A stretch of 64,000 nucleotides of DNA, taken from positions 101,499-165,498 of the forward strand of contig CANSRU010000004.1 of the NCBI GenBank assembly GCA_947649495.1. The letters run 5' to 3'. A program made the translations under genes and the position numbers. Below the pieces are notes generated by a model, which saw nothing but the letters and a program-made list of their open reading frames with translations, ran no database searches and had not been told where the DNA came from. This stretch comes from an uncultured Porphyromonadaceae bacterium (lineage in GTDB: Bacteria; Bacteroidota; Bacteroidia; Bacteroidales; Muribaculaceae). Positions 17,042-29,291 of the stretch are shown piece by piece. Every line of letters begins with the position of its first letter. Positions within the stretch are counted from its first letter, which is position 1.

Positions 17042-18340
17042 ATGGACAAACGAAATTTTACCGCATCAGTTTTCTTGTTATGTTCAGTTATCGTCTGGTC
17101 AGGCGATTATTATAGACGAGATGTGTTCAAGGTCGGCGATTTATGGTACGAACCCTGGACTATATTTGAGGATTCCGACAGTGTATACAAGGTCTCAGTG
17201 ACTTACAACCGTGACTTGTTCAAAGCACCATCACTTAATGATTATGAGTTGTACACTCATGTTGAGGTGCCTGCAACGGTAGAGCACAACGATACCGTGT
17301 ACATTGTTGCTGATATAGGCTGGGGGGCGTTCCGCAATTGCATCTCTTTGGAGTCCATAACTCTGCCCAACACATGTACCAGTATCTCTCAGGAAGGATT
17401 CACTCAATGCCGCAATCTGCGGAGCATAGAATTCCCTGAATGTTTTAAAGGATATGGTTCTTATGCTTTCAGTGGAACAGGTATCACTGAACTGGTGTTA
17501 CCTGATTCCGTAGACGGTTTTGATGTTTCGAGGGCAGTGGATATAACGTTCGGCGACAATATCCCTGATGTGTCCCCAAGGTATATGCCACGTTTTTATG
17601 GATATGTTACCCCTGGCGACGTGTCGACATTCCGTGCCCATGAAATGGAGACATTAATTCTTCCCAAGTCGCATTTCGCTATGTTTGTCAAGGCGTTTGA
17701 CCGCTGTAAGTACGGTCGCGTTGTGTTGCCCGACATTCCATCCTTATTTTCTGAGGACGGAGCATTCTACAAATGTCAGATAGGTGAGTTTGTGTCAATG
17801 GGTAAGGTTCCCCCGGAGTTTGAGGATGCGGATATAAATGTAGATAAGGCTCCATTTTTTATATATCCGGAGGATACTGTCTCGGTACAATCGTCGGTAC
17901 TTGCGGTTTCGTCACAGTCCCCAAGAAGCAGGCATACTTGGCCTCCGACCCCCGAGACATATCCCACCGGAATGTTCGACAGCTACGAGGGTCTTACGCT
18001 CGTTGTCCCGGCCGGCAGCGAGGACGCTTACCGCGCAGCGCCTGTTTGGTGTGAGTTCCCCACCATCAAGGGAGTGGATAACATCGACGAATATATACGC
18101 ACACCCTTTGCGTCCATCGGCGATACCCTTGCCGACTGTGAGCCTGAGTTCCGTGTGGAAAGTAATGGCAGTGGTGTTACCATAACGGCCGGTCGCGATG
18201 TCACCGTGACGGTTTGTACTGTTATGGGGCAGACAGTACTGCATCGACAGCTCTCCGCCCACCGGTCATTGCACCTTGCCCTCACCCCCGGCTTCTACAT
18301 AATAAAAGGCTCATCGACCGTAGTGAAAACGAAAGTCTGA
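17042..18340 (+). CDS. Leucine-rich-repeat (BspA/LRR_5-like) surface protein with C-terminal sorting domain
   Basis: A 432-residue exported protein. The N-terminus MDKRNFTASVFLLCSVIVWS is a signal peptide. The middle carries LRR_5-type repeats of the BspA kind (for example GWGAFRNCISLESITLP, FTQCRNLRSIEFPE), about 23 residues each. The last 75 residues (SGVTITAGRDVTVTVCTVMG, ending GFYIIKGSSTVVKTKV) match the pattern of a type IX C-terminal sorting domain. It is cotranscribed with the C25 protease, 3 bases apart. It ends only 3 bases from the convergent PfkB gene. The binding partner is unknown. Confidence 0.78.
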   Translation: MDKRNFTASVFLLCSVIVWSGDYYRRDVFKVGDLWYEPWTIFEDSDSVYKVSVTYNRDLFKAPSLNDYELYTHVEVPATVEHNDTVYIVADIGWGAFRNCISLESITLPNTCTSISQEGFTQCRNLRSIEFPECFKGYGSYAFSGTGITELVLPDSVDGFDVSRAVDITFGDNIPDVSPRYMPRFYGYVTPGDVSTFRAHEMETLILPKSHFAMFVKAFDRCKYGRVVLPDIPSLFSEDGAFYKCQIGEFVSMGKVPPEFEDADINVDKAPFFIYPEDTVSVQSSVLAVSSQSPRSRHTWPPTPETYPTGMFDSYEGLTLVVPAGSEDAYRAAPVWCEFPTIKGVDNIDEYIRTPFASIGDTLADCEPEFRVESNGSGVTITAGRDVTVTVCTVMGQTVLHRQLSAHRSLHLALTPGFYIIKGSSTVVKTKV

Positions 18341-18343
18341 TTC

Positions 18344-19252
18344 TTATTCAGTAGCCGTGATGTCGGCCGGGAGTACAGGCATTGCTCCGTGTTGGGTACA
18401 CACGTAAGCCGATGTGGCCACAGCCTTACGGTGGGATTCGGTCACACTTTTGCCTTTGAGTAGGTTGGCCACAAAGGCTGCGGTAAAGGAATCGCCTGCA
18501 CCTACGGTGTCGGCAACGGTTACTTTCGGTGTCGGTTGAAACGACACTTCACCGGGTGTGAATACGTAGCTGCCGTTAGTGCCGCATGTCAGTATAAGCA
18601 TTGACAGACCGTATCGCTCTACCAGTTCCATGCATCGTTTCTGCATATCCGCACCTTCAAGACTGAACATTTCACTTACGGCTTCGAGTTCTTCATCGTT
18701 TATCTTCAGTATGTTGCAGGAACGCATGGCTTCATCCAGAATCTCGCGGCTGTAGAAGTTCTGACGCAAATTTATGTCAAACACCACAAGCGGATTGTTT
18801 TCCTTCGGAATGGCCTTGAGAAAACGGTGTATGGTGTCGCGCGACACTCCGTTGCGTTGGGCAAGCGAACCGAAGCATACGGCTCGGGTGCGTCTGGCCA
18901 ACGATTCAAGGCGGTCGGTGTATGGGATATTGTCCCATGCCACATTCTCCCTGATGTCATATTGAGGAATGCCGCATCGGTCCACCTCTACCTGCACAGT
19001 TCCTGTGGGGTGTTCCACAGTCTCAATCAGATGTTTCACTCCATTGCGGTTGAAGGTGTCCAATAATTCCTTTCCGAGAGGGTCGGCACCCACTGCGCTC
19101 ACTGCGCAACTGTCGAGCCCGAACTGCGATACATGGTAGGCGAAGTTGGCCGGGGCGCCACCTATCTTCTTGCCATCAGGAAGCACATCCCATAGTGCCT
19201 CACCCATGCCCACCACTATATTGCTGCAACTGTCTGTGTTCATAATGCTCAT
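18344..19252 (-). CDS. PfkB-family carbohydrate kinase, fructokinase-like
   Basis: Sugar kinase of about 302 residues. GEALWDVLPDGKKIGGAPANFAYH near the start holds the substrate-binding GGAPAN motif of fructokinases. The C-terminal signature DTVGAGDSFTAAFVANLL carries the catalytic base Asp and the anion hole. I chose the ATG at 19252 (19243 is also possible) because the shared promoter just upstream puts the transcript start near 19287, so the longer frame cannot be used. It is convergent with the LRR gene. Fructose as substrate is inferred from GGAPANFA; no sugar transporter is adjacent. Confidence 0.86.
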   Translation of the reverse strand: MSIMNTDSCSNIVVGMGEALWDVLPDGKKIGGAPANFAYHVSQFGLDSCAVSAVGADPLGKELLDTFNRNGVKHLIETVEHPTGTVQVEVDRCGIPQYDIRENVAWDNIPYTDRLESLARRTRAVCFGSLAQRNGVSRDTIHRFLKAIPKENNPLVVFDINLRQNFYSREILDEAMRSCNILKINDEELEAVSEMFSLEGADMQKRCMELVERYGLSMLILTCGTNGSYVFTPGEVSFQPTPKVTVADTVGAGDSFTAAFVANLLKGKSVTESHRKAVATSAYVCTQHGAMPVLPADITATE

Positions 19253-19260
19253 AATGTTTT

Positions 19261-19323
19261 TTAGTACATAATGCATCTTATGCATATCTTTGCAAAGATA
19301 CTTACATGGATTGATATGGACAA
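19261..19323. promoter_or_regulatory. Overlapping bidirectional promoter for the PfkB kinase and tag
   Basis: A perfect 16-base palindrome TATCTTTGCAAAGATA (19285-19300) supplies a -7 box TATCTTTG to each strand. On the plus strand TTAG (19261-19264) lies 20 bases upstream. On the minus strand TTG (19323-19321) lies exactly 20 bases upstream. Predicted starts are near 19298 (tag) and 19287 (kinase), so the two RNA polymerases would compete for the same DNA. Confidence 0.65.
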
Positions 19324-19882
19324 TATTATTGATGGACATTGCGGGTGGGCAGGTACAGATCCGCTCTATGTCCGCTATCACGACGAGGAGTGGGGCCGGC
19401 TTGTGTCAGACGACCGCACATTGTTTGAGTTTCTGCTGCTCGAGAGCGCGCAGGCCGGTCTGGCGTGGATCACCGTATTGCGTAAGCGTGAAGGCTATCG
19501 GCAGGCTTTCTTCGGATTCGATTTTGAAAAAGTGGCACGGATGACCGAGGCCGATGTGGAGCGTCTAATGGCATTCGACGGCATAGTGAGAAATCGCCGT
19601 AAGATAGAATCAGCCATTACCAATGCACGTCTGTTTATCGATATCCTACGTGAATTCGGAAGTTTCGCCGACTATATATTCTCCTTTTTTCCTGACAGGA
19701 AGCCTATTGTCAATCACTTTTCCACTCTTTCGGAGATTCCGGCAACATCGCCGCAGTCTGATGCCATAAGCCGCGACATGCGGAGCCGGGGATTCAAGTT
19801 CTTCGGCTCCACAATATGCTATGCTTTCCTGCAGGCCACCGGATTTGTCAACGACCATCTCACCGGTTGCCACTGCCGTTGA
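19316..19882 (+). CDS. tag: DNA-3-methyladenine glycosylase I
   Basis: Base-excision repair glycosylase that removes 3-methyladenine from alkylated DNA. The start at 19316 gives the usual N-terminus with CGW (zinc Cys), and HDEEWG with the catalytic-pocket Glu follows. FEFLLLESAQAGLAWITVL forms the helix-hairpin region, and the C-terminal DHLTGCHC supplies the remaining zinc ligands. At 188 residues it is standard. It is expressed divergently from the PfkB kinase through a shared palindromic promoter. Confidence 0.93.
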   Translation: MDNIIDGHCGWAGTDPLYVRYHDEEWGRLVSDDRTLFEFLLLESAQAGLAWITVLRKREGYRQAFFGFDFEKVARMTEADVERLMAFDGIVRNRRKIESAITNARLFIDILREFGSFADYIFSFFPDRKPIVNHFSTLSEIPATSPQSDAISRDMRSRGFKFFGSTICYAFLQATGFVNDHLTGCHCR

Positions 19883-19893
19883 CTTATCCGCGG

Positions 19894-23520
<3,627 letters not shown>

Positions 23521-23560
23521 TTATTGCGTGAAAAAGAGTACGCGGTTTGTGGATTTTTGC

Positions 23561-23568
23561 TACTTTTG
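23561..23568 (+). promoter_or_regulatory. Putative -7 box of the small-membrane-protein/dxs/trkA/trkH operon
   Basis: TACTTTTG followed by CGG matches TAnnTTTG; transcription would start near 23574, about 25 bases before the first ATG. No convincing -33 TTTG lies at the right distance, so the call rests on the -7 box and position alone. Confidence 0.4.
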
Positions 23569-23598
23569 CGGTGATTTGACCGACTGTCTGAAAAAATA

Positions 23599-23772
23599 AT
23601 GGATAAAGCTACAGTATTCCGCTTCGTGTGTATAGTGCTTCTATGGATAGCGCTATGCTACATATTGGTTGTGAGCCAACCGTTCACGCTAAAGGTGGCG
23701 TTCATTATAGTGGCGTCGGGAATAGTGGTTTTTGTACCGCTGTATAAAAAATATATCAGGACGAAGAAATGA
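23599..23772 (+). CDS. 57-residue two-helix membrane protein coupled to dxs
   Basis: A short ORF with a lysine-rich C-terminus. Two hydrophobic segments (about residues 8-25, [16 protein letters not shown]; and 31-48, [17 protein letters not shown]) are separated by SQPFT, and it ends YKKYIRTKK, which should face the cytoplasm by the positive-inside rule. Its TGA overlaps the dxs ATG in an ATGA (23769-23772), so ribosomes can pass directly from one to the other. A -7 box lies just upstream. Codon use matches its neighbours. I do not recognise a family; the function is unknown. It is short but well supported by coupling and topology. Confidence 0.68.
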   Translation: MDKATVFRFVCIVLLWIALCYILVVSQPFTLKVAFIIVASGIVVFVPLYKKYIRTKK

Positions 23773-25736
23773 CCGCAATACTCTCAGCCCCATCCGACTC
23801 AAGCGAGCTGCCCCTTGACCGGGAGCGCTATCCGTTGCTATCGGGAATCGGCAGTCCGGCCGACCTCCGCACTGTTCCGGCCGACCGGCTTCCGGAGGTG
23901 TGCTCGGAGATTCGCGATTTTCTGATCAATTCGTTGAGCACCAATCCGGGGCATTTCGCATCGAGCATGGGAGCCGTGGAACTTACCGTGGCATTGCATT
24001 ATGTGTTTGACACTCCCTACGACCGCATAGTGTGGGATGTGGGTCATCAGGCCTACGGTCATAAGCTGCTTACCGGACGCGCGTCGCGTTTCCACACCAA
24101 CCGCAAGCTCGGCGGCCTGTGCGGGTTTCCCACTCCTGAGGAGAGCGAGTACGACACATTCACCGCCGGCCATGCCTCCAACGCCATATCGGCAGCCTTG
24201 GGGATGTCAGTGGCTGCAACGCTGAAGCACGATGAACCACGGCGCCATGTGGTGGCTGTGATAGGGGATGCTTCCATAAGCGGTGGTCTGGCATTCGAAG
24301 GTCTGAACAATGCGGCCAACGCCAAGAATAACCTGCTGATAATATTGAACGACAACGATATGTCGATAGACCGTAACGTTGGCTCGCTTAATTCCTATCT
24401 CGCGCATCTCACAGCATCGAAAGGTTACAACACGTTCCGCTACAAACTTTACACATTCCTGAAGAAAATAGGGCTGTTCAACGACAAGAACCGAGGTCGT
24501 GTGCTGAGGTTCAACAACAGTCTGAAATCGTTCTTCACCAAGGAGCAGAATATATTTGAGGGATTGAACATCCGTTATTTCGGTCCTTTCGACGGTCACG
24601 ACCTGCCACGTATAATCCGTGTGCTCAACGACATCAAGGATATGAACGGCCCGCGTATACTGCATCTGCGCACGGTAAAGGGCAAGGGCTTCAAGCCGGC
24701 CGAGGAGGACCCCGCACGCTGGCACGCCCCCGGGAAATTCAATCCCGACAATGGCGAGAGGCTGCACAGTGAGCTTCCGGGAACTCCGGCCAAATATCAG
24801 GATGTGTTCGGGGAGACACTTGTGGAGCTCGCCCGGCAGAACAAGTCGATAGTGGCCATTACAGCCGCCATGCTTTCGGGCACTTCGGTCAACAAGATGC
24901 AGGAGGTGATGCCCGACCGGACTTTCGATGTGGGAATATCGGAGGGGCATGCCGTGACCTTTGCCGGCGGCCTGGCCAAGGATGGCATGCGTCCTTACGT
25001 GGCCATTTACTCATCGTTTCTTCAGCGTGCTTACGATCATATAATACACGATGTGGCTCTTCAGGAACTTCCGGTGGTGTTTGCAATAGACCGTGCCGGA
25101 ATTGTCGGTGAGGATGGAGCCACGCATCATGGGCTTCTCGATTTGAGTTACCTGAGCGGTATTCCCGGAATGACCATAGCTTCGCCACGCGATGAGCAAT
25201 ATCTGCGCCATCTTCTTTATACCTCCCAACTTGAGGACCGCAAGGGGCCGATGGCCATACGCTATCCCCGCGGTGCGGGAAGCAATCCCGACTGGCGCTG
25301 TCCGATGAAGGCTCTCCCCATAGGCCGTGGTGAGAAACTGAAATCGGGAACTGATGTAACTGTACTGTCAATAGGCCCGATAGCCGCAGAGGTGTCAAAG
25401 GCAATATCGATAGCTGAGGCGCAGGGCGTATCGGTGGCTCATTACGACATGATATTCCTCAAGCCTATCGACGACAAGATTATGCAGGAAGTTGCCGCGA
25501 GCGGCACTCCTGTCATCACTGTTGAGGATGCTTCGGTTAAGGGCGGTCTCGGAGCTGCGGCCGATGAATGGCTTTCCTCCCGTAACATATCGCGCAGCGT
25601 GACGCGCATAGGTGTTCCCGACAAGTTCGTGACCCACGGCACGGTAAGCCAGCTGTATAAACTGTGCGGCATGGATGCCGAAGCCATATCTGCGGCGATA
25701 GTAGGAGCTAAGAACGCTAAAAACATTGAGAAATGA
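23769..25736 (+). CDS. dxs: 1-deoxy-D-xylulose-5-phosphate synthase
   Basis: Thiamine-diphosphate enzyme that joins pyruvate and glyceraldehyde-3-phosphate, the first step of the MEP isoprenoid pathway. [17 protein letters not shown] (about residue 80) carries the substrate His; [20 protein letters not shown] is the GDG-type ThDP/Mg motif, with GDA here; the transketolase pyrimidine domain includes [15 protein letters not shown] Glu; and the C-terminal transketolase domain ends [12 protein letters not shown]. The 655-residue length is normal, with an unusually long N-terminus (about 25 extra residues). It overlaps the small ORF upstream and trkA downstream by 4 bases each. Confidence 0.94.
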   Translation: MTAILSAPSDSSELPLDRERYPLLSGIGSPADLRTVPADRLPEVCSEIRDFLINSLSTNPGHFASSMGAVELTVALHYVFDTPYDRIVWDVGHQAYGHKLLTGRASRFHTNRKLGGLCGFPTPEESEYDTFTAGHASNAISAALGMSVAATLKHDEPRRHVVAVIGDASISGGLAFEGLNNAANAKNNLLIILNDNDMSIDRNVGSLNSYLAHLTASKGYNTFRYKLYTFLKKIGLFNDKNRGRVLRFNNSLKSFFTKEQNIFEGLNIRYFGPFDGHDLPRIIRVLNDIKDMNGPRILHLRTVKGKGFKPAEEDPARWHAPGKFNPDNGERLHSELPGTPAKYQDVFGETLVELARQNKSIVAITAAMLSGTSVNKMQEVMPDRTFDVGISEGHAVTFAGGLAKDGMRPYVAIYSSFLQRAYDHIIHDVALQELPVVFAIDRAGIVGEDGATHHGLLDLSYLSGIPGMTIASPRDEQYLRHLLYTSQLEDRKGPMAIRYPRGAGSNPDWRCPMKALPIGRGEKLKSGTDVTVLSIGPIAAEVSKAISIAEAQGVSVAHYDMIFLKPIDDKIMQEVAASGTPVITVEDASVKGGLGAAADEWLSSRNISRSVTRIGVPDKFVTHGTVSQLYKLCGMDAEAISAAIVGAKNAKNIEK

Positions 25737-27067
25737 AAATTGTGATAGCCGGTGCCGGCGAAGTTGGTACACATCTGGCAAAATTACTCTCGCACGAGAA
25801 TCAGGATATAACGCTGATAGACCTTAATGCCGAGCGTCTTGCCGTGATTGACGCCACGTGCAATCTGCTTACATTCCGTGGCTCTCCCATATCGTTCACG
25901 GTGCAGCGCGATGCCGGAGTGGCCAATTGCGACCTGTTTATTGCGGTTACCCCCGAGGAAACGGCCAACGTGATAGCCTGCTCGATAGCCAAAAGCATCG
26001 GTGCCCGGCGCACGGTGGCGCGTATCGACAACTATGAGTTCATGCAGAACCGCAATTCCACATTTTTCCAGCGGCAGGGGATAGACGCGATGATATATCC
26101 CGAATATCTCGCTGCAAGGGAGATTCTCAAATCGCTCGAGCGCAACTGGGTGCGCAACTGGTTCGAGATTCACGACGGCGAGCTGATAGTGGTGGGTGTG
26201 AAGATTCGCGAGAATGCCGCCATAGCGGGCCGTCAGCTCAAGGAACTCTCGGCACCGGAACATGCCTATCACGTGTCGGCTATAAAACGTAACCACGAAA
26301 CCATCATACCGCGCGGTGACGACCGTGTGCAGGTAAACGATATCGTGTATTTCACCACCAAGCTCGACCGTGTGGACAATCTGCGCGACTTGTGTGGCAA
26401 GCGCCATTGCGATATACGCAAGGTGCTCATAATGGGTGGAAGCCGTATAGCTGTGCGCCTTATAGCTATGGCGGGAGATAAATATAGCTTCCGGATAATA
26501 GAGATAGACCGCAACCGGTGCGATGTTCTGGCCGAGAAGTGCCCCGATAGCCGTATAATCTATGGCGATGCACGCGATATGGACACTTTGCGCGAGGAGG
26601 GGATAGCCGATACCGATGCCTTTGTGGCGTTGACCGACAGTTCCGAAACCAATATCCTGACCTGCCTTACCGCCAAGGAATCGGGTGTGCGCAAGACCAT
26701 CGCCGAGGTTGAGAATATTCAATTTATCTCAGAGGCCGAAAGCCTGAATATCGGTACGATAATAAACAAGAAACTGCTTGCTTCGAGCAAGATATTCCAG
26801 ATGCTTCTCGATGCCGATGCCGATTCGTCGAAATTCATGGCTCTTGCCGATGCCGATGTGGCTGAGATAGAGGCCCGGCCCGGCTCAAAGGTGACACGAG
26901 GCCCGGTGCATACGCTCGGTCTGTCGCACGACATGACCATAGCCGGACTGATACGCGACGGCCATGGCATGCTTGTGAGCGGTGGCACTGAGATAAAGGC
27001 CGGCGACCATGTGGTGGTGTTCTGTCTGTCGGGTGCCATGCACAAGATAGAAAAATTGTTTAACTGA
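25733..27067 (+). CDS. trkA: Trk potassium uptake regulatory subunit TrkA
   Basis: Peripheral NAD-binding subunit that gates the TrkH potassium channel. Two Rossmann RCK-N domains (the first begins [18 protein letters not shown]; the second [17 protein letters not shown]) each have a following RCK-C domain, as expected for a 444-residue TrkA. It overlaps dxs by 4 bases (ATGA) and lies 29 bases before trkH. Linking K+ uptake to dxs seems to be operon convenience rather than shared function. Confidence 0.93.
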   Translation: MKIVIAGAGEVGTHLAKLLSHENQDITLIDLNAERLAVIDATCNLLTFRGSPISFTVQRDAGVANCDLFIAVTPEETANVIACSIAKSIGARRTVARIDNYEFMQNRNSTFFQRQGIDAMIYPEYLAAREILKSLERNWVRNWFEIHDGELIVVGVKIRENAAIAGRQLKELSAPEHAYHVSAIKRNHETIIPRGDDRVQVNDIVYFTTKLDRVDNLRDLCGKRHCDIRKVLIMGGSRIAVRLIAMAGDKYSFRIIEIDRNRCDVLAEKCPDSRIIYGDARDMDTLREEGIADTDAFVALTDSSETNILTCLTAKESGVRKTIAEVENIQFISEAESLNIGTIINKKLLASSKIFQMLLDADADSSKFMALADADVAEIEARPGSKVTRGPVHTLGLSHDMTIAGLIRDGHGMLVSGGTEIKAGDHVVVFCLSGAMHKIEKLFN

Positions 27068-27096
27068 CCTCTCCGTTTTCACGCATACAGATTGCT

Positions 27097-28569
27097 ATGA
27101 TAAAAAATCTGCGCCATATCAATTTCGCCATGGTGATGCGCGTAATAGGGTGGCTCCTTATGATAGAGAGCGCGTTCATGCTGCTTCCGCTTGTAACGGC
27201 TGCGATATATTGCGAGAACGATCTGAAGGATTTTGCCATATCGGCGGCCATAACCGCTGCTGCCGGCGCGGCCCTCACCTTCGGTTTGCGCCCCAGATGT
27301 ACATCCATGGGTAAGCACGAGGGATTTCTGCTCACGGCTATGGTGTGGGTGTTCTTCTCCATATTCGGTATGCTGCCATTTCTTACATGCGACCATCCCA
27401 TGGATGTGAGTTCGGCGTTTTTTGAGGCTATGTCGGGTTTCACCACCACCGGATGTACGGTGTTGCCGAGCGTTGAGGAGTTCTCAAAATCCATATCCAT
27501 GTGGCGTTGTCTGATGCAGTGGATAGGGGGCATGGGTATAATTCTGTTTACGCTTGCCGTACTGCCTATGCTCAACCACTCGGGGGGCATGCAGATGTTC
27601 AATGCCGAGGTTACCGGTATAACCCATGAGAAACTTCGTCCACGCGTGAGCCAGACTGCCAAGAGCCTGTGGGGATTGTACTTCATGCTCACGGCTGTGC
27701 TTATAGTGCTGCTGTGGGCGGGGCCAATGAATCTTTACGACAGTGTGTGCCATGCGTTCTCCACCATCTCCACCGGAGGCTTTTCCACGCGCGATGCCAG
27801 TGTGGCTTACTGGGATTCCACATATATTTCTGTGGTGATAATGGTGTTTATGTTTCTTGGCGGTACAAGTTTCGCCTTGATATTCAAGGCTCTCAGAGGG
27901 GATATGCGTCCGCTTTGGCGTAATGATGTGTTCAGAGCCTACCTGTTGATAATAGCTCTCTTCTTTGTGGCCTTTGTGGTGAGTATTGTATACCATGGGC
28001 AGTTCACAGGATGGAAGTCAGTGACCATCGACCCGTTGTTCCAGATAATATCGACCATCACCTCCACCGGACTTACCATCACCGACTTTGAGTCGTGGGG
28101 CACATTTGTGCTCGCCCTGATGTTTGTGCTTATGTTCACCGGCGCCTGTGCGGGTTCAACGAGTGGCGGAGCCAAGATAGACCGCATATTGTTTCTGTTG
28201 AAAAACACCAATAATGAGCTTTACCGCTGCATACATCCCAACACCATAACCCGTGTGCGCATCAACGGCAAGGTGATACCATCGGATATCGTGGCCAAGG
28301 TTATTGCGTTTCTTTGCATCTATGTGATGCTTATAATGGCCGGCGGAATCGTTCTGACAGCAGTGGGCATGCCACTTATCGATGCCTTTTTCTCGGCATT
28401 CTCGTGTGTGAGCAACACCGGTTTCGGTGCCGGTGTGACCGGCTATGGCGAAAGTTTCGACATAGTGCCTGCATCGGGTAAATGGGTGCTCTCCATGCTT
28501 ATGTTAATAGGGCGTCTCGAACTGTTCACCGTACTTATCCTGTTCACTCCAGGTTTCTGGCGCAAATAA
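27097..28569 (+). CDS. trkH: Trk potassium transporter membrane subunit TrkH
   Basis: Potassium channel of the SKT superfamily with four pseudo-repeats. It has about ten hydrophobic segments in 490 residues, with filter-like P-loop motifs such as MSGFTTTGCTVL, FSTISTGGFST, TITSTGLTITDF and CVSNTGFGAG, each supplying a filter Gly. The partner TrkA is directly upstream. Its last 26 bases overlap the convergent gene at 28544-29056. Confidence 0.93.
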   Translation: MIKNLRHINFAMVMRVIGWLLMIESAFMLLPLVTAAIYCENDLKDFAISAAITAAAGAALTFGLRPRCTSMGKHEGFLLTAMVWVFFSIFGMLPFLTCDHPMDVSSAFFEAMSGFTTTGCTVLPSVEEFSKSISMWRCLMQWIGGMGIILFTLAVLPMLNHSGGMQMFNAEVTGITHEKLRPRVSQTAKSLWGLYFMLTAVLIVLLWAGPMNLYDSVCHAFSTISTGGFSTRDASVAYWDSTYISVVIMVFMFLGGTSFALIFKALRGDMRPLWRNDVFRAYLLIIALFFVAFVVSIVYHGQFTGWKSVTIDPLFQIISTITSTGLTITDFESWGTFVLALMFVLMFTGACAGSTSGGAKIDRILFLLKNTNNELYRCIHPNTITRVRINGKVIPSDIVAKVIAFLCIYVMLIMAGGIVLTAVGMPLIDAFFSAFSCVSNTGFGAGVTGYGESFDIVPASGKWVLSMLMLIGRLELFTVLILFTPGFWRK

Positions 28570-29056
28570 CAGGCCGGTTAACAGCCGGTTTTCGACGGAA
28601 AAAGCGGGCTTCGGCATCGGGAATACCATAGACTTCCGGGCTTATACGCGTGCGGAAATCCTCAAGGAGTTCGATTTTGCTTTTATGGAACCGTTGCCTG
28701 GCCAGACATTCGCATTGAAACCGGTGAAAACACACTCCGATGTCCATCTTGCGCGCGGCCGGCGATGCGTGCATCGCCATGTCCCGGGTCTGTTTTTCCA
28801 CCTGCTCAAACAGTATCTGCTCCTGATCTATTTTCTCCACCGTTTCCTTGTCAAGTTCCTTTCTCCGGCTCTGTTTCGAGTCTATCTCCTCGATTACAAT
28901 CTGCATAACGGCGTTGACGGCATCGTTGGCCGATGGAGTGAATGTTCCGCGTACACCGTAGCGGGCAATCGCGAGGAGGAGTTCGGTCTGTACAGCAGGG
29001 TCGTTGATGGCTTCTACAGCTTTGAGCCAGTGGGGGTTGAATTTGAATGATTTCAT
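28544..29056 (-). CDS. Conserved protein resembling DUF6291, function unknown
   Basis: A 170-residue soluble protein. I chose the ATG at 29056 (MKSFKFNPHWLKAVEAI); the longer frame upstream lacks coding character, and a -7 box TACCTTTG at 29095-29088 sits just upstream. The first 60 residues have the shape of DUF6291 (aromatic start, AIARYGVRGTFTPSANDAV), seen in small phage or mobile-element proteins. The middle is a charged helix (DSKQSRRKELDKETVEKIDQ), and the tail is basic with little family signal. The frame overlaps the end of trkH by 26 bases in a convergent arrangement, so no terminator separates them. The family link is weak. Confidence 0.5.
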   Translation of the reverse strand: MKSFKFNPHWLKAVEAINDPAVQTELLLAIARYGVRGTFTPSANDAVNAVMQIVIEEIDSKQSRRKELDKETVEKIDQEQILFEQVEKQTRDMAMHASPAARKMDIGVCFHRFQCECLARQRFHKSKIELLEDFRTRISPEVYGIPDAEARFFRRKPAVNRPVICARNLE

Positions 29057-29176
29057 ATAATAAGTGTGTCGGATATTGATTATGATGCAAAGGTACACCC
29101 GACACCGGGCGGCATGGTGTGAATTTACACTTTTGTTGTAGTAAATAGGGGGCATCGGTGGCTTTAAACGCAAATA

Positions 29177-29211
29177 TGCCCCATAACCCTTATATGCAGG
29201 GGTATGGGGCA
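29177..29211. terminator. Hairpin between the DUF6291-like gene and typA
   Basis: TGCCCCATA and TATGGGGCA (29177-29185 and 29203-29211) enclose a second short pairing CCC/GGG. The stem is strong, but no clear T-run follows on either strand. It lies 81 bases past the 3' end of typA on the minus strand. It may be a Rho-independent terminator lacking a U-tract, or an RNA-stabilising hairpin. Confidence 0.4.
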
Positions 29212-29231
29212 TGTATATGATTTTACCACAC

Positions 29232-29276
29232 GCATCTATCCTGTTTAAATAGATGCAACCGGTCCAATGAACCGGT
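29232..29276 (-). terminator. Two tandem hairpins after typA
   Basis: GCATCTAT/ATAGATGC (29232-29239 with 29249-29256) and ACCGGT/ACCGGT (29258-29263 with 29271-29276) lie 16-60 bases downstream of the typA stop. A T-run is missing. Together with the hairpin at 29177 they form three stacked stems in the typA 3' region. Confidence 0.35.
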
Positions 29277-29291
29277 GATGGGGACGGTAGG

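Noticed and set aside
25784..26722. 312-codon reverse frame inside trkA
   Set aside because: TrkA has both RCK domains in the plus frame, and the reverse translation has no recognisable domain.
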